The notes beneath the pieces were generated by a model, which was given only the letters and a program-made list of their open reading frames with translations, made no database searches and was not told where the DNA came from. Shown piece after piece: positions 8,911-16,981 of a stretch of 53,986 bases of DNA. The position numbers and the translations under genes were made by a program. Numbering within the stretch: position 1 is the stretch's first letter; every line of letters begins with the position of its first letter. Source of the DNA: CAIUVD01 sp044338255 (GTDB lineage: Bacteria; Planctomycetota; UBA11346); the NCBI GenBank assembly GCA_044338255.1, contig JBIILZ010000011.1:1-53986 (forward strand). The letters are read 5' to 3'.

Positions 8911-9678
8911 TCACCGCGCGAGCCATCCGCCGTCTACCGGATACACTGTGCCGGTGCAGTACGCTGCTGCCGGAGAAGCGAGGAATACCGCCATGCCGGC
9001 GAGGTCGGTGGACTCGCCCCAGCGCCCGAGGGGAATGCGTTCGAGGATGGCGCGGTTACGGGTGGCGTCGTCACGCAGCGCGGCGGTGTTGTCGGTGGCC
9101 ATGTATCCGGGGGCGATGGCATTGGCGGTGATGCCGTGCTTTCCCAGTTCATTGGCCATCAGCTTGGTGAGTCCAGCGACCGCGCTCTTGGCGGCGGTGT
9201 AGCTCGGCACGCGGACGCCGCCTTGGAAGGAAAGCATCGAGGCGATGGTGATGATCCGTCCGCCCCGGCCCTGCGCGACCATGCGTCGGGCGGCCTGTTG
9301 CGAGCCATGGAACACCGCGTCGAGGTTCACCCGCAGTACTTCGTCCCAATCCTGCTGACTGAACTCGAGGAAGTCGGCGCGGCGGATGATGCCGGCGTTG
9401 TTCACCAGGATGTCGACGCCACCGAGCTGAGCACAGGCTGCCTCGATCATGGTGCGGGCGGCTTCGGCCCCGGCTCCGAGATCGCAAGCGAGGCCGAAGC
9501 CGCGACGGCCGCAGGCGTGGATGCGGGCCACAGTTTCGGTGGGATCGCCGGTGGCGACCGCGAGGACATCGGCCCCGGCTTCCGCGAGCGCGACGGCCAT
9601 CGCCTGGCCGAGGCCGCGACTGGCACCGGTGACGATGGCGGTACGGCCGTCGAGGCGAAATTGATCAAGGATGGTCAT
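8911..9678 (-). CDS. kduD: 2-dehydro-3-deoxy-D-gluconate 5-dehydrogenase (KduD), SDR family
   Basis: The protein has 255 residues, the usual length for KduD. It has the NAD-binding motif TGASRGLG at about 17-24, NNAG at 93-96 and the catalytic Ser147, Tyr160 and Lys164. The family-specific block IASMLSFQGGVRVPSYTAAK and the closing VDGGWLAR are typical of KduD. The enzyme reduces 2,5-diketo-3-deoxygluconate to 2-keto-3-deoxygluconate in the cytoplasm, the step after KduI in catabolism of unsaturated uronic acids. It lies 13 bp downstream of kduI and is surely co-transcribed with it. KDG kinase and aldolase are not in this window. Confidence 0.93.
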   Translation of the reverse strand: MTILDQFRLDGRTAIVTGASRGLGQAMAVALAEAGADVLAVATGDPTETVARIHACGRRGFGLACDLGAGAEAARTMIEAACAQLGGVDILVNNAGIIRRADFLEFSQQDWDEVLRVNLDAVFHGSQQAARRMVAQGRGGRIITIASMLSFQGGVRVPSYTAAKSAVAGLTKLMANELGKHGITANAIAPGYMATDNTAALRDDATRNRAILERIPLGRWGESTDLAGMAVFLASPAAAYCTGTVYPVDGGWLAR

Positions 9679-9691
9679 GGTGGAGATCCGC

Positions 9692-10510
9692 TCAGGCGAA
9701 GGTGTGCCGGTCGATGGGATCCATATCTGAGAATACCTTATTTTCGCCGCCCATGCCCCAGATAAATTTATAGGCTCCCGTGCCGACGCCGGTGTGGCAG
9801 GACCAGGAGGGGGAGAGGACGGCCTGTCGATCGCGCACCATGAGATGGCGGGTCTCTTCCGGACGACCCATGAGGTGCACCACCATGCCCTCGGCAGGCA
9901 GGTCGAAGTAACAGTAGATCTCGGTGCGGCGATCGTGGGTATGGGGCGGGAAGGTGTTCCACACCGAGCCGGAAGCGAGTTCCGTGACGCCCATCACCAG
10001 CTGGCAGCTGTCCACGCCGTCGGGGTGGATGTAGCGGCGAAGGGTGCGCCGGTTGGCCTCCTCCGGAGAACCGAGATGCACCGCCAGGGCCTCGGCGGCG
10101 CGGATCTTGCGCGTCGCATGCGCCGCATGCGCGGGATAGGCGAGCAGGTAGAAGCAGGCGGGATCGCGGGGATCGCGGCTGGAGACGCTCACCTGGCGGG
10201 CCGCGCTGCCGATGTAAATCCCATCCAATCGTTCCAGGACGTGGTCCTGACCATCAACGGTGATGGTGCCGGCACCGCCGATATTGATGGCTCCCCATTC
10301 GCGGGTGCCGCTGATCGTCACCGGGATCTCCAGGGCCGTGTCCAGAGGCACAGCCGAGCCGACGAGCGCCCGATCGAGGTCGGTGCGGACCAGGCGCACC
10401 TCACCGGCCGCGAACAGTTCTTCGACGAGGAAACGACGCCGCAACTCGACAGTCGGGAGGCTCCGGTAGTCGCAGTCGGCTGTTGTGCGATTGAGGACAG
10501 AATGTTTCAT
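9692..10510 (-). CDS. kduI: 5-keto-4-deoxyuronate isomerase (4-deoxy-L-threo-5-hexosulose-uronate ketol-isomerase, KduI)
   Basis: The protein has 272 residues with a double-cupin fold. The metal site is visible as His190-Thr-His192 and Glu197 in FPPHTHDRRTEIYCYFD, and His239 in SPSWSCHTGVGT. KduI isomerises the 4-deoxy-5-keto-uronate that forms from unsaturated uronic acids released by lyases; KduD then reduces the product. The gene is transcribed away from the aldo/keto reductase, MFS and isomerase operon across a 152-bp intergenic region. A KdgR-like palindrome overlaps its start codon, which points to repression by an IclR/KdgR-type regulator such as the one encoded at 16962-17768. Confidence 0.94.
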   Translation of the reverse strand: MKHSVLNRTTADCDYRSLPTVELRRRFLVEELFAAGEVRLVRTDLDRALVGSAVPLDTALEIPVTISGTREWGAINIGGAGTITVDGQDHVLERLDGIYIGSAARQVSVSSRDPRDPACFYLLAYPAHAAHATRKIRAAEALAVHLGSPEEANRRTLRRYIHPDGVDSCQLVMGVTELASGSVWNTFPPHTHDRRTEIYCYFDLPAEGMVVHLMGRPEETRHLMVRDRQAVLSPSWSCHTGVGTGAYKFIWGMGGENKVFSDMDPIDRHTFA

Positions 10511-10529
10511 ATGTGAAACATCATGTTCA
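10502..10529 (-). promoter_or_regulatory. KdgR-like operator overlapping the kduI start
   Basis: ATGTTTCATATGTGAAACAT at 10502-10521 has perfect 8-bp arms around a 4-bp spacer. It overlaps TGAAACATCATGTTCA at 10514-10529, which resembles the known KdgR box (TGAAACA-N3-TGTTTCA). The palindrome covers the kduI start codon, so bound protein would block initiation. Binding by the IclR protein of this window is inferred. Confidence 0.65.
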
Positions 10530-10584
10530 ATAACTGTTTTTTTTCAAGAAATAATCCAAATTAAACTAGTATGTGTCTTTCGCT

Positions 10585-10620
10585 TGTTCAAATACGAACA
10601 GTTATGTTTCCTGTTGAACA
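10585..10620 (+). promoter_or_regulatory. TGTTC/GAACA half-site cluster near the aldo/keto reductase operon
   Basis: TGTTC at 10585-10589 pairs with GAACA at 10596-10600. TGTTTC at 10605-10610 pairs with GAACA at 10616-10620. These half-sites resemble the kduI operator and lie 43-78 bp before the start at 10663, so the same repressor may control both directions of the divergent promoter. The intervening sequence is AT-rich, as expected for a promoter. No clean -35/-10 pair can be picked by eye. Confidence 0.45.
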
Positions 10621-10662
10621 ATTTCTTCAGGATACAAGCTGCCGCCACCTCGTGTACCCACC

Positions 10663-11586
10663 ATGATCAACTTCGCAGACCTGAGCGTCAGCCCTCTTTG
10701 TCTGGGCACCATGTATTTCGGGACCAGCGTCCCGGAAGCGACCGCGATCGGCCTGCTTGATGCCGCCGTCGCCGCCGGGGTGACCTTCATCGACACCGCC
10801 AACAAATATGCCAGCTGGCTGCCGGGCGGGAGCGGCGGCGAGAGCGAACGCCTGCTGGGGCGCTGGCTGCGCAGCCGAGGCAACCGCGACGCGTTGGTGC
10901 TGGCGACCAAGATCGGACTGGCCATGCCCGGGGTCCCGGCGGGATTGAATTCCCGGCAGATTGAGGCCCAGTGCGAGGCCTGCCTGCAACGATTGGGCAC
11001 CGATCGCATCGATCTACTCTACGCCCACGCCGATGATCGGCAGACGCCACTTGAGGAGACCATGCAGGCCTTCGATCGCCTGCTCCAGGCAGGCAAGGTC
11101 CGCGCCATCGGCGCTAGCAATTATTCCGCCTGGCGCCTGGCGCAGGCCCAGGTCGCGGGCCCCGGCCGTTTCGTTTGCCTGCAGGTCCGGCATTCGCTGC
11201 TGCGCGCCGATCCCTGGCTGCCGCAGGAGTTCCCGGTGCAGGTCCCGGCGACCCCGGAGCTGCTCGATTGCTGTCGCGCCCTGGAGGTGACCGTCCTGGC
11301 CTATTCCCCGCTTCTCGGCGGCGCCTATTCCCGCGAAGATCGCCCGCTTCCGCTGGCCTATCGCACGCCTGCCAACACCGCCCGTCTGGCCGCCGCTCGA
11401 CGGCTGGCGCAGGCGCGCGGGATCACCATCAACCAGGTGGTGCTGGCTTGGCTGCGCGCCCAGGGGGTGACCCCCGTGATCACCGGCAGCCGGATCGAAC
11501 AGCTCACCGAGAACCTCGCCGTCACCGGCATCCACCTCGACGTCGCCGAGTGCGCGGCCATCGACGAACAGGACCTCCGCCCATGA
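10663..11586 (+). CDS. aldo/keto reductase
   Basis: The protein has 307 residues, full length for the AKR superfamily. The catalytic tetrad is visible: Asp44 and Tyr49 in FIDTANKY, Lys83 in LATKIG and His122 in LYAHADD. Such enzymes reduce or oxidise carbonyls of sugars and small aldehydes with NAD(P)H. It is first of a three-gene operon; its TGA overlaps the ATG of the MFS transporter (ATGA). Being divergent from kduI and co-transcribed with a hexuronate-type transporter and a sugar isomerase, it probably acts on a uronate or modified sugar. The substrate is not predictable from sequence. Confidence 0.85.
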   Translation: MINFADLSVSPLCLGTMYFGTSVPEATAIGLLDAAVAAGVTFIDTANKYASWLPGGSGGESERLLGRWLRSRGNRDALVLATKIGLAMPGVPAGLNSRQIEAQCEACLQRLGTDRIDLLYAHADDRQTPLEETMQAFDRLLQAGKVRAIGASNYSAWRLAQAQVAGPGRFVCLQVRHSLLRADPWLPQEFPVQVPATPELLDCCRALEVTVLAYSPLLGGAYSREDRPLPLAYRTPANTARLAAARRLAQARGITINQVVLAWLRAQGVTPVITGSRIEQLTENLAVTGIHLDVAECAAIDEQDLRP

Positions 11587-12854
11587 TGCCCGCACCCTCC
11601 TCCAGCCAGCAGCCCTTATCCAGCCAGCAGCCCTCCTCCAGCCAGCAGCCCTCCAATAGCCGCTGGGTCATCTGCGCGATGCTGTTCGCCGCCACCACCA
11701 TCAATTACCTCGATCGCCAGGTACTGAGCCTACTGGCGCCGGATCTCCAGCGAACGCTGGGCTGGGGCGAAAAAGACTACGCCCACATTGTTACCGCCTT
11801 TCAAGGTTCCTACGCCTTGGCGCTGGTGGCCGCCGGACACCTCATCGACCGCTTCGGAGTCCGTCTCGGTTACTCGGTTTCGGTGGGCATGTGGAGCCTG
11901 GCCGCGATGGGCCATGCCTTGGTAAGCAGCGCCTTCGGCTTCGGTGTCATGCGTGCCCTCCTGGGCGTGTTCGAGGCCGGCAATTTTCCGGCGGCGATCA
12001 AAGCGGTGGCAGAACGGTTTCCCCGCCACGAACGAGCGCTAGCCAATGGCATCTTCAATACCGGCTCGGTTGCCGGAGCCATCATTGCGCCGCTCGCGGT
12101 GCCGTGGATGGCTGCGGCCTGGGGGTGGCAGACGACCTTCGTGGTGATAGGCCTACTGGGGTTCTTCTGGATCGCACTCTGGTGGGTGATCTACCGCGGT
12201 TCTCACGTGGTGGTCGAGGCACAGGACACGCCCGAAACCGACGAGCCCTTACCGCTGCGGCAACTGCTTGGTAAGCGTGCAACCTGGGCCCTCATCGCCG
12301 CCCGCCTTTGCAGCGATCCAATCTGGTGGTTCTTCCTGTTCTGGTTGGCGAAGTTCCTCGATCGCACCTATGGTCTCAAGTTGACCGAGATGAGCCTGCC
12401 GCTGATGGCCATCTATGGAATTGCCGCTCTCGGGAGCGTGGCGGGTGGCTGGGTTCCCAGTAAACTTATGGTCCGTGGCGTCAGCCTGCACAACGCCCGT
12501 CTGGGCACCATGCTGGTATGCGCGCTGGCAGTGGTCCCGGTGACGCTCGCTGTGCGCGAGGTCAGCCTGTGGACCGCCGTGGGGCTGATTGGCCTAGCCA
12601 TGGCGGCGCATTGCGCCTGGATCGCCAATACCTTCGCCCTGATCTCCGATCTCTTCCCACGCCGCGCAGTGGCCACGGTGGCCGGCATCAGTGGCATGGC
12701 CGGATCGATCGGAGGGATGGTCATGGCCCAGGTCGCCGGCTGGGTCCTCGAATCGACCGGCAGCTACCTGCCGCTGTTCCTCATCGCCTCCTGCTCCTAC
12801 GTGTGCGGGTGGTTGATCATCCGCCTGCTCATTCCCAAGTTCGAACGCGCCTGA
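11583..12854 (+). CDS. MFS transporter, hexuronate (ACS/ExuT-like) type
   Basis: The protein has 423 residues and about 12 membrane segments. NYLDRQVLSLLAPDLQ in the first helix region and GWGEKDYAHIVTAFQGSYALALVAAGHLIDRFG are characteristic of the anion:cation symporter family that includes ExuT and GudP. The start at 11583 overlaps the stop of the upstream gene (ATGA); the frame is open further upstream, but that part only shadows the reductase gene. The N-terminus carries three copies of an SSQQP(L/S) hexapeptide encoded by an 18-bp tandem repeat, an unusual extension before helix 1. It likely imports mono- or di-uronates made by the secreted enzymes. Confidence 0.85.
   Translation: MMPAPSSSQQPLSSQQPSSSQQPSNSRWVICAMLFAATTINYLDRQVLSLLAPDLQRTLGWGEKDYAHIVTAFQGSYALALVAAGHLIDRFGVRLGYSVSVGMWSLAAMGHALVSSAFGFGVMRALLGVFEAGNFPAAIKAVAERFPRHERALANGIFNTGSVAGAIIAPLAVPWMAAAWGWQTTFVVIGLLGFFWIALWWVIYRGSHVVVEAQDTPETDEPLPLRQLLGKRATWALIAARLCSDPIWWFFLFWLAKFLDRTYGLKLTEMSLPLMAIYGIAALGSVAGGWVPSKLMVRGVSLHNARLGTMLVCALAVVPVTLAVREVSLWTAVGLIGLAMAAHCAWIANTFALISDLFPRRAVATVAGISGMAGSIGGMVMAQVAGWVLESTGSYLPLFLIASCSYVCGWLIIRLLIPKFERA
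11601..11654 (+). repeat. 18-bp tandem repeat, 3 copies, in-frame at the transporter N-terminus
   Basis: Units at 11601-11618, 11619-11636 and 11637-11654 begin TCCAGCCAGCAGCCCT and differ only in the last two bases. They add six residues each to the cytoplasmic N-terminus without breaking the frame. Confidence 0.95.
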
Positions 12855-12866
12855 CCGGAGCCTACC

Positions 12867-13700
12867 ATGGACCTGATGCTCATCCATTCCACGTGGGGCT
12901 TCACCGAGGCCTTCGCCACCGCTCTTCCGACCTTCAAGGAGCTCGGCTACGGTGGCGTGGAAGTGAACTGGATCCGCCCCAGCCCGGAGCGCAAAGCGGA
13001 CCTTCGCCGGGCCCTCGACGCCACCGGTCTGCGCCTGATCCCGCAATGCTTCACCTGTGCCTGGGATCAGGGCCGTACCGTCTCCGAGCATCTCGCCTCG
13101 TTCCGCAGCCAACTCGAAGACGCCGCGCGCTGGGATCCGCTGCTGATCAACTTCCACAGTGGCAGTGATGCCTGGACCACCGCCGAGATGGTCGCGTTCT
13201 ATCGCGGCTGCGTCGAGATCGAACGCGATTTCCAGGTGCCGGTGGTGCACGAGACGCACCGTGGGCGGAGTTTCTTCAGCCCATGGAGCACCCGTGAGGT
13301 ACTGCGTGAGGTGCCGGAGGTCCGTTTCACCGCCGACTTCAGTCACTGGGTCTGCGTCGCCGAGCGTCTGATTGATGATCAGCTGCCGATCATCCGCCAA
13401 GTCGCCGAGCGCACCCTGCACATCCACGCCCGCGTCGGCTTCCGTGGTGGACCGCAGGTCCCCGATCCCCGCGATCCCGTCTATGCCGACGAACTCGCCG
13501 CCCATGAACGCTGGTGGGATTTGTGCTGGGAGGCGATGGCCGCCCGCGGCCTTGAGAGCTGCACGCTGATGCCCGAATTCGGGCCCTTCCCCTACATGCA
13601 CCACCTCGCCTACACCAACCAGCCGGTGGCTGATCTGTGGGACATCAATCGCTGGCAGGGGCGGCGGCAGCAAGAGCGCTTCGCCGCCCGCCAGCGCTGA
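12867..13700 (+). CDS. sugar phosphate isomerase/epimerase (xylose isomerase-like TIM barrel)
   Basis: The protein has 277 residues of the AP_endonuc_2/xylose-isomerase-like fold. Likely metal ligands are Glu129 in VVHETHRGR, Asp157 and His160 in TADFSHW, a His in LHIHARV and Glu in MPEFGPF. The family includes hydroxypyruvate isomerase, IolE/IolI inositol enzymes and the rhizopine protein MocC, so the substrate is uncertain. It ends the operon after the aldo/keto reductase and MFS genes. Its neighbour on the other strand is a MocD/E/F-like fusion, which makes action on an O-methylated or inositol-like sugar worth considering, but only as inference. Confidence 0.8.
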   Translation: MDLMLIHSTWGFTEAFATALPTFKELGYGGVEVNWIRPSPERKADLRRALDATGLRLIPQCFTCAWDQGRTVSEHLASFRSQLEDAARWDPLLINFHSGSDAWTTAEMVAFYRGCVEIERDFQVPVVHETHRGRSFFSPWSTREVLREVPEVRFTADFSHWVCVAERLIDDQLPIIRQVAERTLHIHARVGFRGGPQVPDPRDPVYADELAAHERWWDLCWEAMAARGLESCTLMPEFGPFPYMHHLAYTNQPVADLWDINRWQGRRQQERFAARQR

Positions 13701-13726
13701 TCCGCGGCGATGACGGGTGGCACGAT

Positions 13727-15973
13727 TCAGAACGCGTCGCAGATGATGCGCCGCTCATCAACTCCCATTTCGCGGAGCATGGCGGTGCAGGTGGCAACCA
13801 TCGGCGGCGGTCCGCAGAGGTAGTACTCGATGGCGGTGGGATCGGGGTGCCCGGCGAGATGGCGGCGTTTGACGACCTCGTGGATGAATCCGGTCTCGCC
13901 ATCCCAGGCATCATCGGGCGCGGCTTCCGAGAGCGCGACCGTGAAATGGAACTGGGCGTGGCGGGCAGCGAGGGCGGTGAACTCCTCGTGGTAGAAGAGG
14001 TCCCTCCGGGTGCGCGCGCCATACCAGAATGAGATTTTCCGTGGTGATGGAGTCGTGCCCCCGAGCAGCGCGCCGAGGTGGGCGCGGATCGGGGCCATGC
14101 CGGCGCCCCCGCCGATGTAGACCATTTCACGGAGAGTGGGCTGGATATGGAAATCACCGTGGGGACCGATGGCCTCGACGGTATCGCCGGGCTGCAGGCC
14201 GAAGATCCACGCGCTGCCGACGCCCGGAGGATGCCCGCTGCCCGGCTTGGGCAGGGCGATGCGCACATTGAAGCGCAGGCGCGTGCCGTCGGCGGGGACG
14301 CTGGCGATGGAGTAGTTGTTGCGGCGGCCTTCGCCGCTGTGTTCGACTTCGAGGTGGCGCCAGGGCTCCCAGGCCTGGGCCTGGGAGCTAGCGATGGGCA
14401 GGTCGGCAAAGCGCCGGCGCCCAAAGGCGGGAATCGCGAATTGAAGATAGTCGCCAGGTGTGAAGGCAACCGCGCCCGCCAACGGTTCGAGCACCAACTC
14501 GGTGATGAAGGCGGTGAGCGGGCGGTTGCTGACCACGCGCAGCCGGAGGTCGGTCGTCGCCCGCGTCCCAGCTCCGCCGGGCTGTCCGGGTTGGATGTGG
14601 ATGCGGCCGTCGCGTTCCTCGATCGGATAGGTGCGCAGGGCGCGGCAGGCGGGAGGTCGGCTAGGCGCGCCATCCGCAAGGTGGAAGCGGCCGTTGTGCT
14701 TCGGACATTCGATGTGCTCACCGATCACCAGGCCGTCGCCGAGGTGACGGTTGCCATGCGTGCACATGCCGTCGGTGGCATAAAGCATACCCATGGCGGT
14801 GCGGTAGATGGCGAAGGTCCGTCGGCCGTGATCGACGCGCAGGGCCTGCCCGCGGGCGAGGGCGCTGGCCTCCACCACCGTGACCCAGCCGGCGGCATCG
14901 ACCACGGCTGCCACCGCGGGCTCCGCAGGCAGCGAGGCCTGCTCCTGCTGGCAGGGCGTGGGCAGGGTCCGCGGGATGTACCAGTCGGGTTCTTTGCGCT
15001 GTCGCCAGAGCGCCGGGAGGATCTCGCGGAGGGCGGCGAGGATCCCCGGTGTGGCCGGCGGCAGGTCATCCTTCACCGCCGCGTGCAGGCGCGGCAGGGC
15101 ATGGTACGGCACCAGCGGATACATGTGATGCTCGATATGGTAGTTCATATTCCAGTACAGGAACCGGCAGAGCGGATTCATCAGCACCGTCCGGCTGTTG
15201 AGGCGATGGTCGAGGACGTCCTCGCGCAGACCGGCGTGCTGGGTGAGGGTGAAGAACGGCATCATCCACGTGCCATAGACGGTAGGCAGTCCGATGTACA
15301 TCAGCGGAAGCAGGCTGCCGCTGACCACCGCCGCCACCACGACCGCGCCGTAGATCGCCAAACAGATGCGTGCGCGCCGGTAGACCCCAGGGAATTCCGA
15401 CTCGGGGACATAGGTGCGCTCGTCGGCATCCATGCGCCCGAGCGCATGCCGCAGCAGGCGCCGGTAATACCGCGGCTGGGCCTTGAGGGCGAAGAACTTT
15501 CCGAGCACGTCGCGGAAGCGGGTCGGACGTGGTACCTGCACCTCGGGGTCGCGGCCGACGACCATGGTGTCGCTGTGGTGGCGGGTGTGGCTCCAACGCC
15601 AGGGAACGGATTCGCGCTGGACCATGAACGAGGCGAGCTCGTAGAGCGCGGTGTTCAGCCAGTCGGTGCGGAAAGGCGTGCCGTGGCTGGCTTCATGCCA
15701 GCGCGAGTCCGAGACCGTGGCGTAGAGCACGCCGTAGATCGCGAAGGGCAGAACCGCCCACCACGTGCCCCACCACAGCCAGCCCATCCAACCCGAGCCG
15801 GCGAGCAGGCCCAGCCAGATGGTGCAGTCGCGGATCGCCGGCCAGTTCCGGCGCACCAGCAGTTCTCGCATGGTTTCGCGGGGGACCGGACTGAGGCGCC
15901 AATCCGCCTCCGCCAGGCCGCGCTGGATGGCGTTGAGGGCTTCGGGTCCGGTGAGCGAGTAGTTGCGAGGCAT
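13727..15973 (-). CDS. three-domain oxygenase: membrane fatty-acid-desaturase-like + Rieske + FAD/NAD(P)H reductase (MocD-MocE-MocF-like fusion)
   Basis: The protein has 748 residues and starts at 15973 (MPRNYSLTGP); the frame stays open upstream only as a shadow of the AraC gene. Residues 1-320 form a membrane diiron desaturase/hydroxylase with His boxes HEASHG (93-98), HTRHH (129-133) and HIEHH (279-283). Residues 355-465 are a Rieske-type ferredoxin with Cys404-x-His406 and Cys423-x2-His426. Residues 475-748 are a ferredoxin reductase with the flavin motif RNNYS (551-555), the pyridine nucleotide loop GGGAGMAP (621-628) and a late CGPPPM. Rhizobial MocD, MocE and MocF are separate oxygenase, ferredoxin and reductase proteins; here all three sit in one chain, a self-sufficient monooxygenase. 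Hydroxylation or O-demethylation of a sugar is a hypothesis. Confidence 0.85.
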   Translation of the reverse strand: MPRNYSLTGPEALNAIQRGLAEADWRLSPVPRETMRELLVRRNWPAIRDCTIWLGLLAGSGWMGWLWWGTWWAVLPFAIYGVLYATVSDSRWHEASHGTPFRTDWLNTALYELASFMVQRESVPWRWSHTRHHSDTMVVGRDPEVQVPRPTRFRDVLGKFFALKAQPRYYRRLLRHALGRMDADERTYVPESEFPGVYRRARICLAIYGAVVVAAVVSGSLLPLMYIGLPTVYGTWMMPFFTLTQHAGLREDVLDHRLNSRTVLMNPLCRFLYWNMNYHIEHHMYPLVPYHALPRLHAAVKDDLPPATPGILAALREILPALWRQRKEPDWYIPRTLPTPCQQEQASLPAEPAVAAVVDAAGWVTVVEASALARGQALRVDHGRRTFAIYRTAMGMLYATDGMCTHGNRHLGDGLVIGEHIECPKHNGRFHLADGAPSRPPACRALRTYPIEERDGRIHIQPGQPGGAGTRATTDLRLRVVSNRPLTAFITELVLEPLAGAVAFTPGDYLQFAIPAFGRRRFADLPIASSQAQAWEPWRHLEVEHSGEGRRNNYSIASVPADGTRLRFNVRIALPKPGSGHPPGVGSAWIFGLQPGDTVEAIGPHGDFHIQPTLREMVYIGGGAGMAPIRAHLGALLGGTTPSPRKISFWYGARTRRDLFYHEEFTALAARHAQFHFTVALSEAAPDDAWDGETGFIHEVVKRRHLAGHPDPTAIEYYLCGPPPMVATCTAMLREMGVDERRIICDAF

Positions 15974-16033
15974 GGCGGTTGAGCATCGGCGCCGGCGCGT
16001 GGAAGTCTTCTTGCGGCTTGTCGCGGAGTTCTC

Positions 16034-16981
16034 ATGGTTTGTCGGATGCGTATGGACCTCAAACTGGCCGCGCCCTATCACGGGCTCGTCTATGAGATCG
16101 ATGCCGCGCGTAATCCGCCCCTGCTCGGCAGCCATCATCATGATGAGCTGGAGCTCAACCTGGTGGTGCGCGGTCGGGTCACCTATCTCATCGATGGCCG
16201 GTGCTGGACCATGGGGCGGCGTTCTCTGGTGTGGCTCTTTCCCGGGCAGGAGCACCAGCTGCTGCACCGTTCGGCCGATGCCCGCTATCTGGTGGTCGCG
16301 GTCATTGGCGACCTCCTCCGCGAGGCCTGCCGCTCGCCGCGTTACGCCGAGCTGGCGGCCGCGCCGGCGCAGCGCTTCCAAGCCAGCGAGATCGCTCCCC
16401 AGGCCTTCGACCTGCTGCGCCTGCAGTTTACTTCGCTGACCGAGGACGGCCTCGATGCCGAGGTCCTCAACCGCGAACTGGGCTTCGGCTTCCGTAGCGC
16501 CTTCCGTTTCACCCATGACGATCCCGACCGTCTGAACGCCGGATTACGCTTTCTGATCCTGAGCTGTTGGCGCCAGCACCAGCAGGGAACGGCCGCCGGT
16601 TCCGTCGGACTCCATCCCGCTGTCCAACGGGCACTGGCGATCATCGATGATCGCAGCGATGACGTGGTCCTCACGCGGCTGGCGGCGGATTGCGGTCTCA
16701 GCCTCGCCTATCTCAGCCGTCTCTTCCACCGCCAGGTGGGCACGCCGATCCACCGCTACCGCGCCGCCCGGCGTCTGGTGCGTTTTTGGGGGCTGTGGTC
16801 GCAGTCCGGCCGCAAGCGGGTGCTGGACATCGCCCTGCACGCTGGCTTCGGCAGCTATGCGCAGTTTCACCGCGTCTTCCTGGCGGCGCATGGCTGCGGA
16901 CCGCGGGAATACCTCGGCGAGGGGTCTTCGGAGGCGGTGGAACAGACTCCGCGCGCGACGATCAGGGCTGGCCGGCGGTGA
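16034..16981 (+). CDS. AraC-family transcriptional regulator
   Basis: The protein has up to 315 residues; ATGs at 16046 and 16052 are alternative starts, and 16052 (MDLKLAAPYHG) looks natural. The N-terminal half is a cupin-like sensor (SHHHDELELNLVVRGRVTYLIDG, then LFPGQEHQL). The C-terminal half has two helix-turn-helix motifs (LAADCGLSLAYLSRLFHRQVG and VLDIALHAGFGSYAQFHRVF). It is transcribed away from the desaturase-Rieske-reductase fusion with only 60 bp between starts, so it most likely controls that gene. Its 3' end overlaps the convergent IclR gene by 20 bp. Confidence 0.88.
   Translation: MVCRMRMDLKLAAPYHGLVYEIDAARNPPLLGSHHHDELELNLVVRGRVTYLIDGRCWTMGRRSLVWLFPGQEHQLLHRSADARYLVVAVIGDLLREACRSPRYAELAAAPAQRFQASEIAPQAFDLLRLQFTSLTEDGLDAEVLNRELGFGFRSAFRFTHDDPDRLNAGLRFLILSCWRQHQQGTAAGSVGLHPAVQRALAIIDDRSDDVVLTRLAADCGLSLAYLSRLFHRQVGTPIHRYRAARRLVRFWGLWSQSGRKRVLDIALHAGFGSYAQFHRVFLAAHGCGPREYLGEGSSEAVEQTPRATIRAGRR

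Noticed and set aside
13727..16516. 929-residue version of the desaturase fusion
   Set aside because: The extra N-terminal residues overlap the divergent AraC gene and lack any domain; the desaturase begins naturally at 15973.
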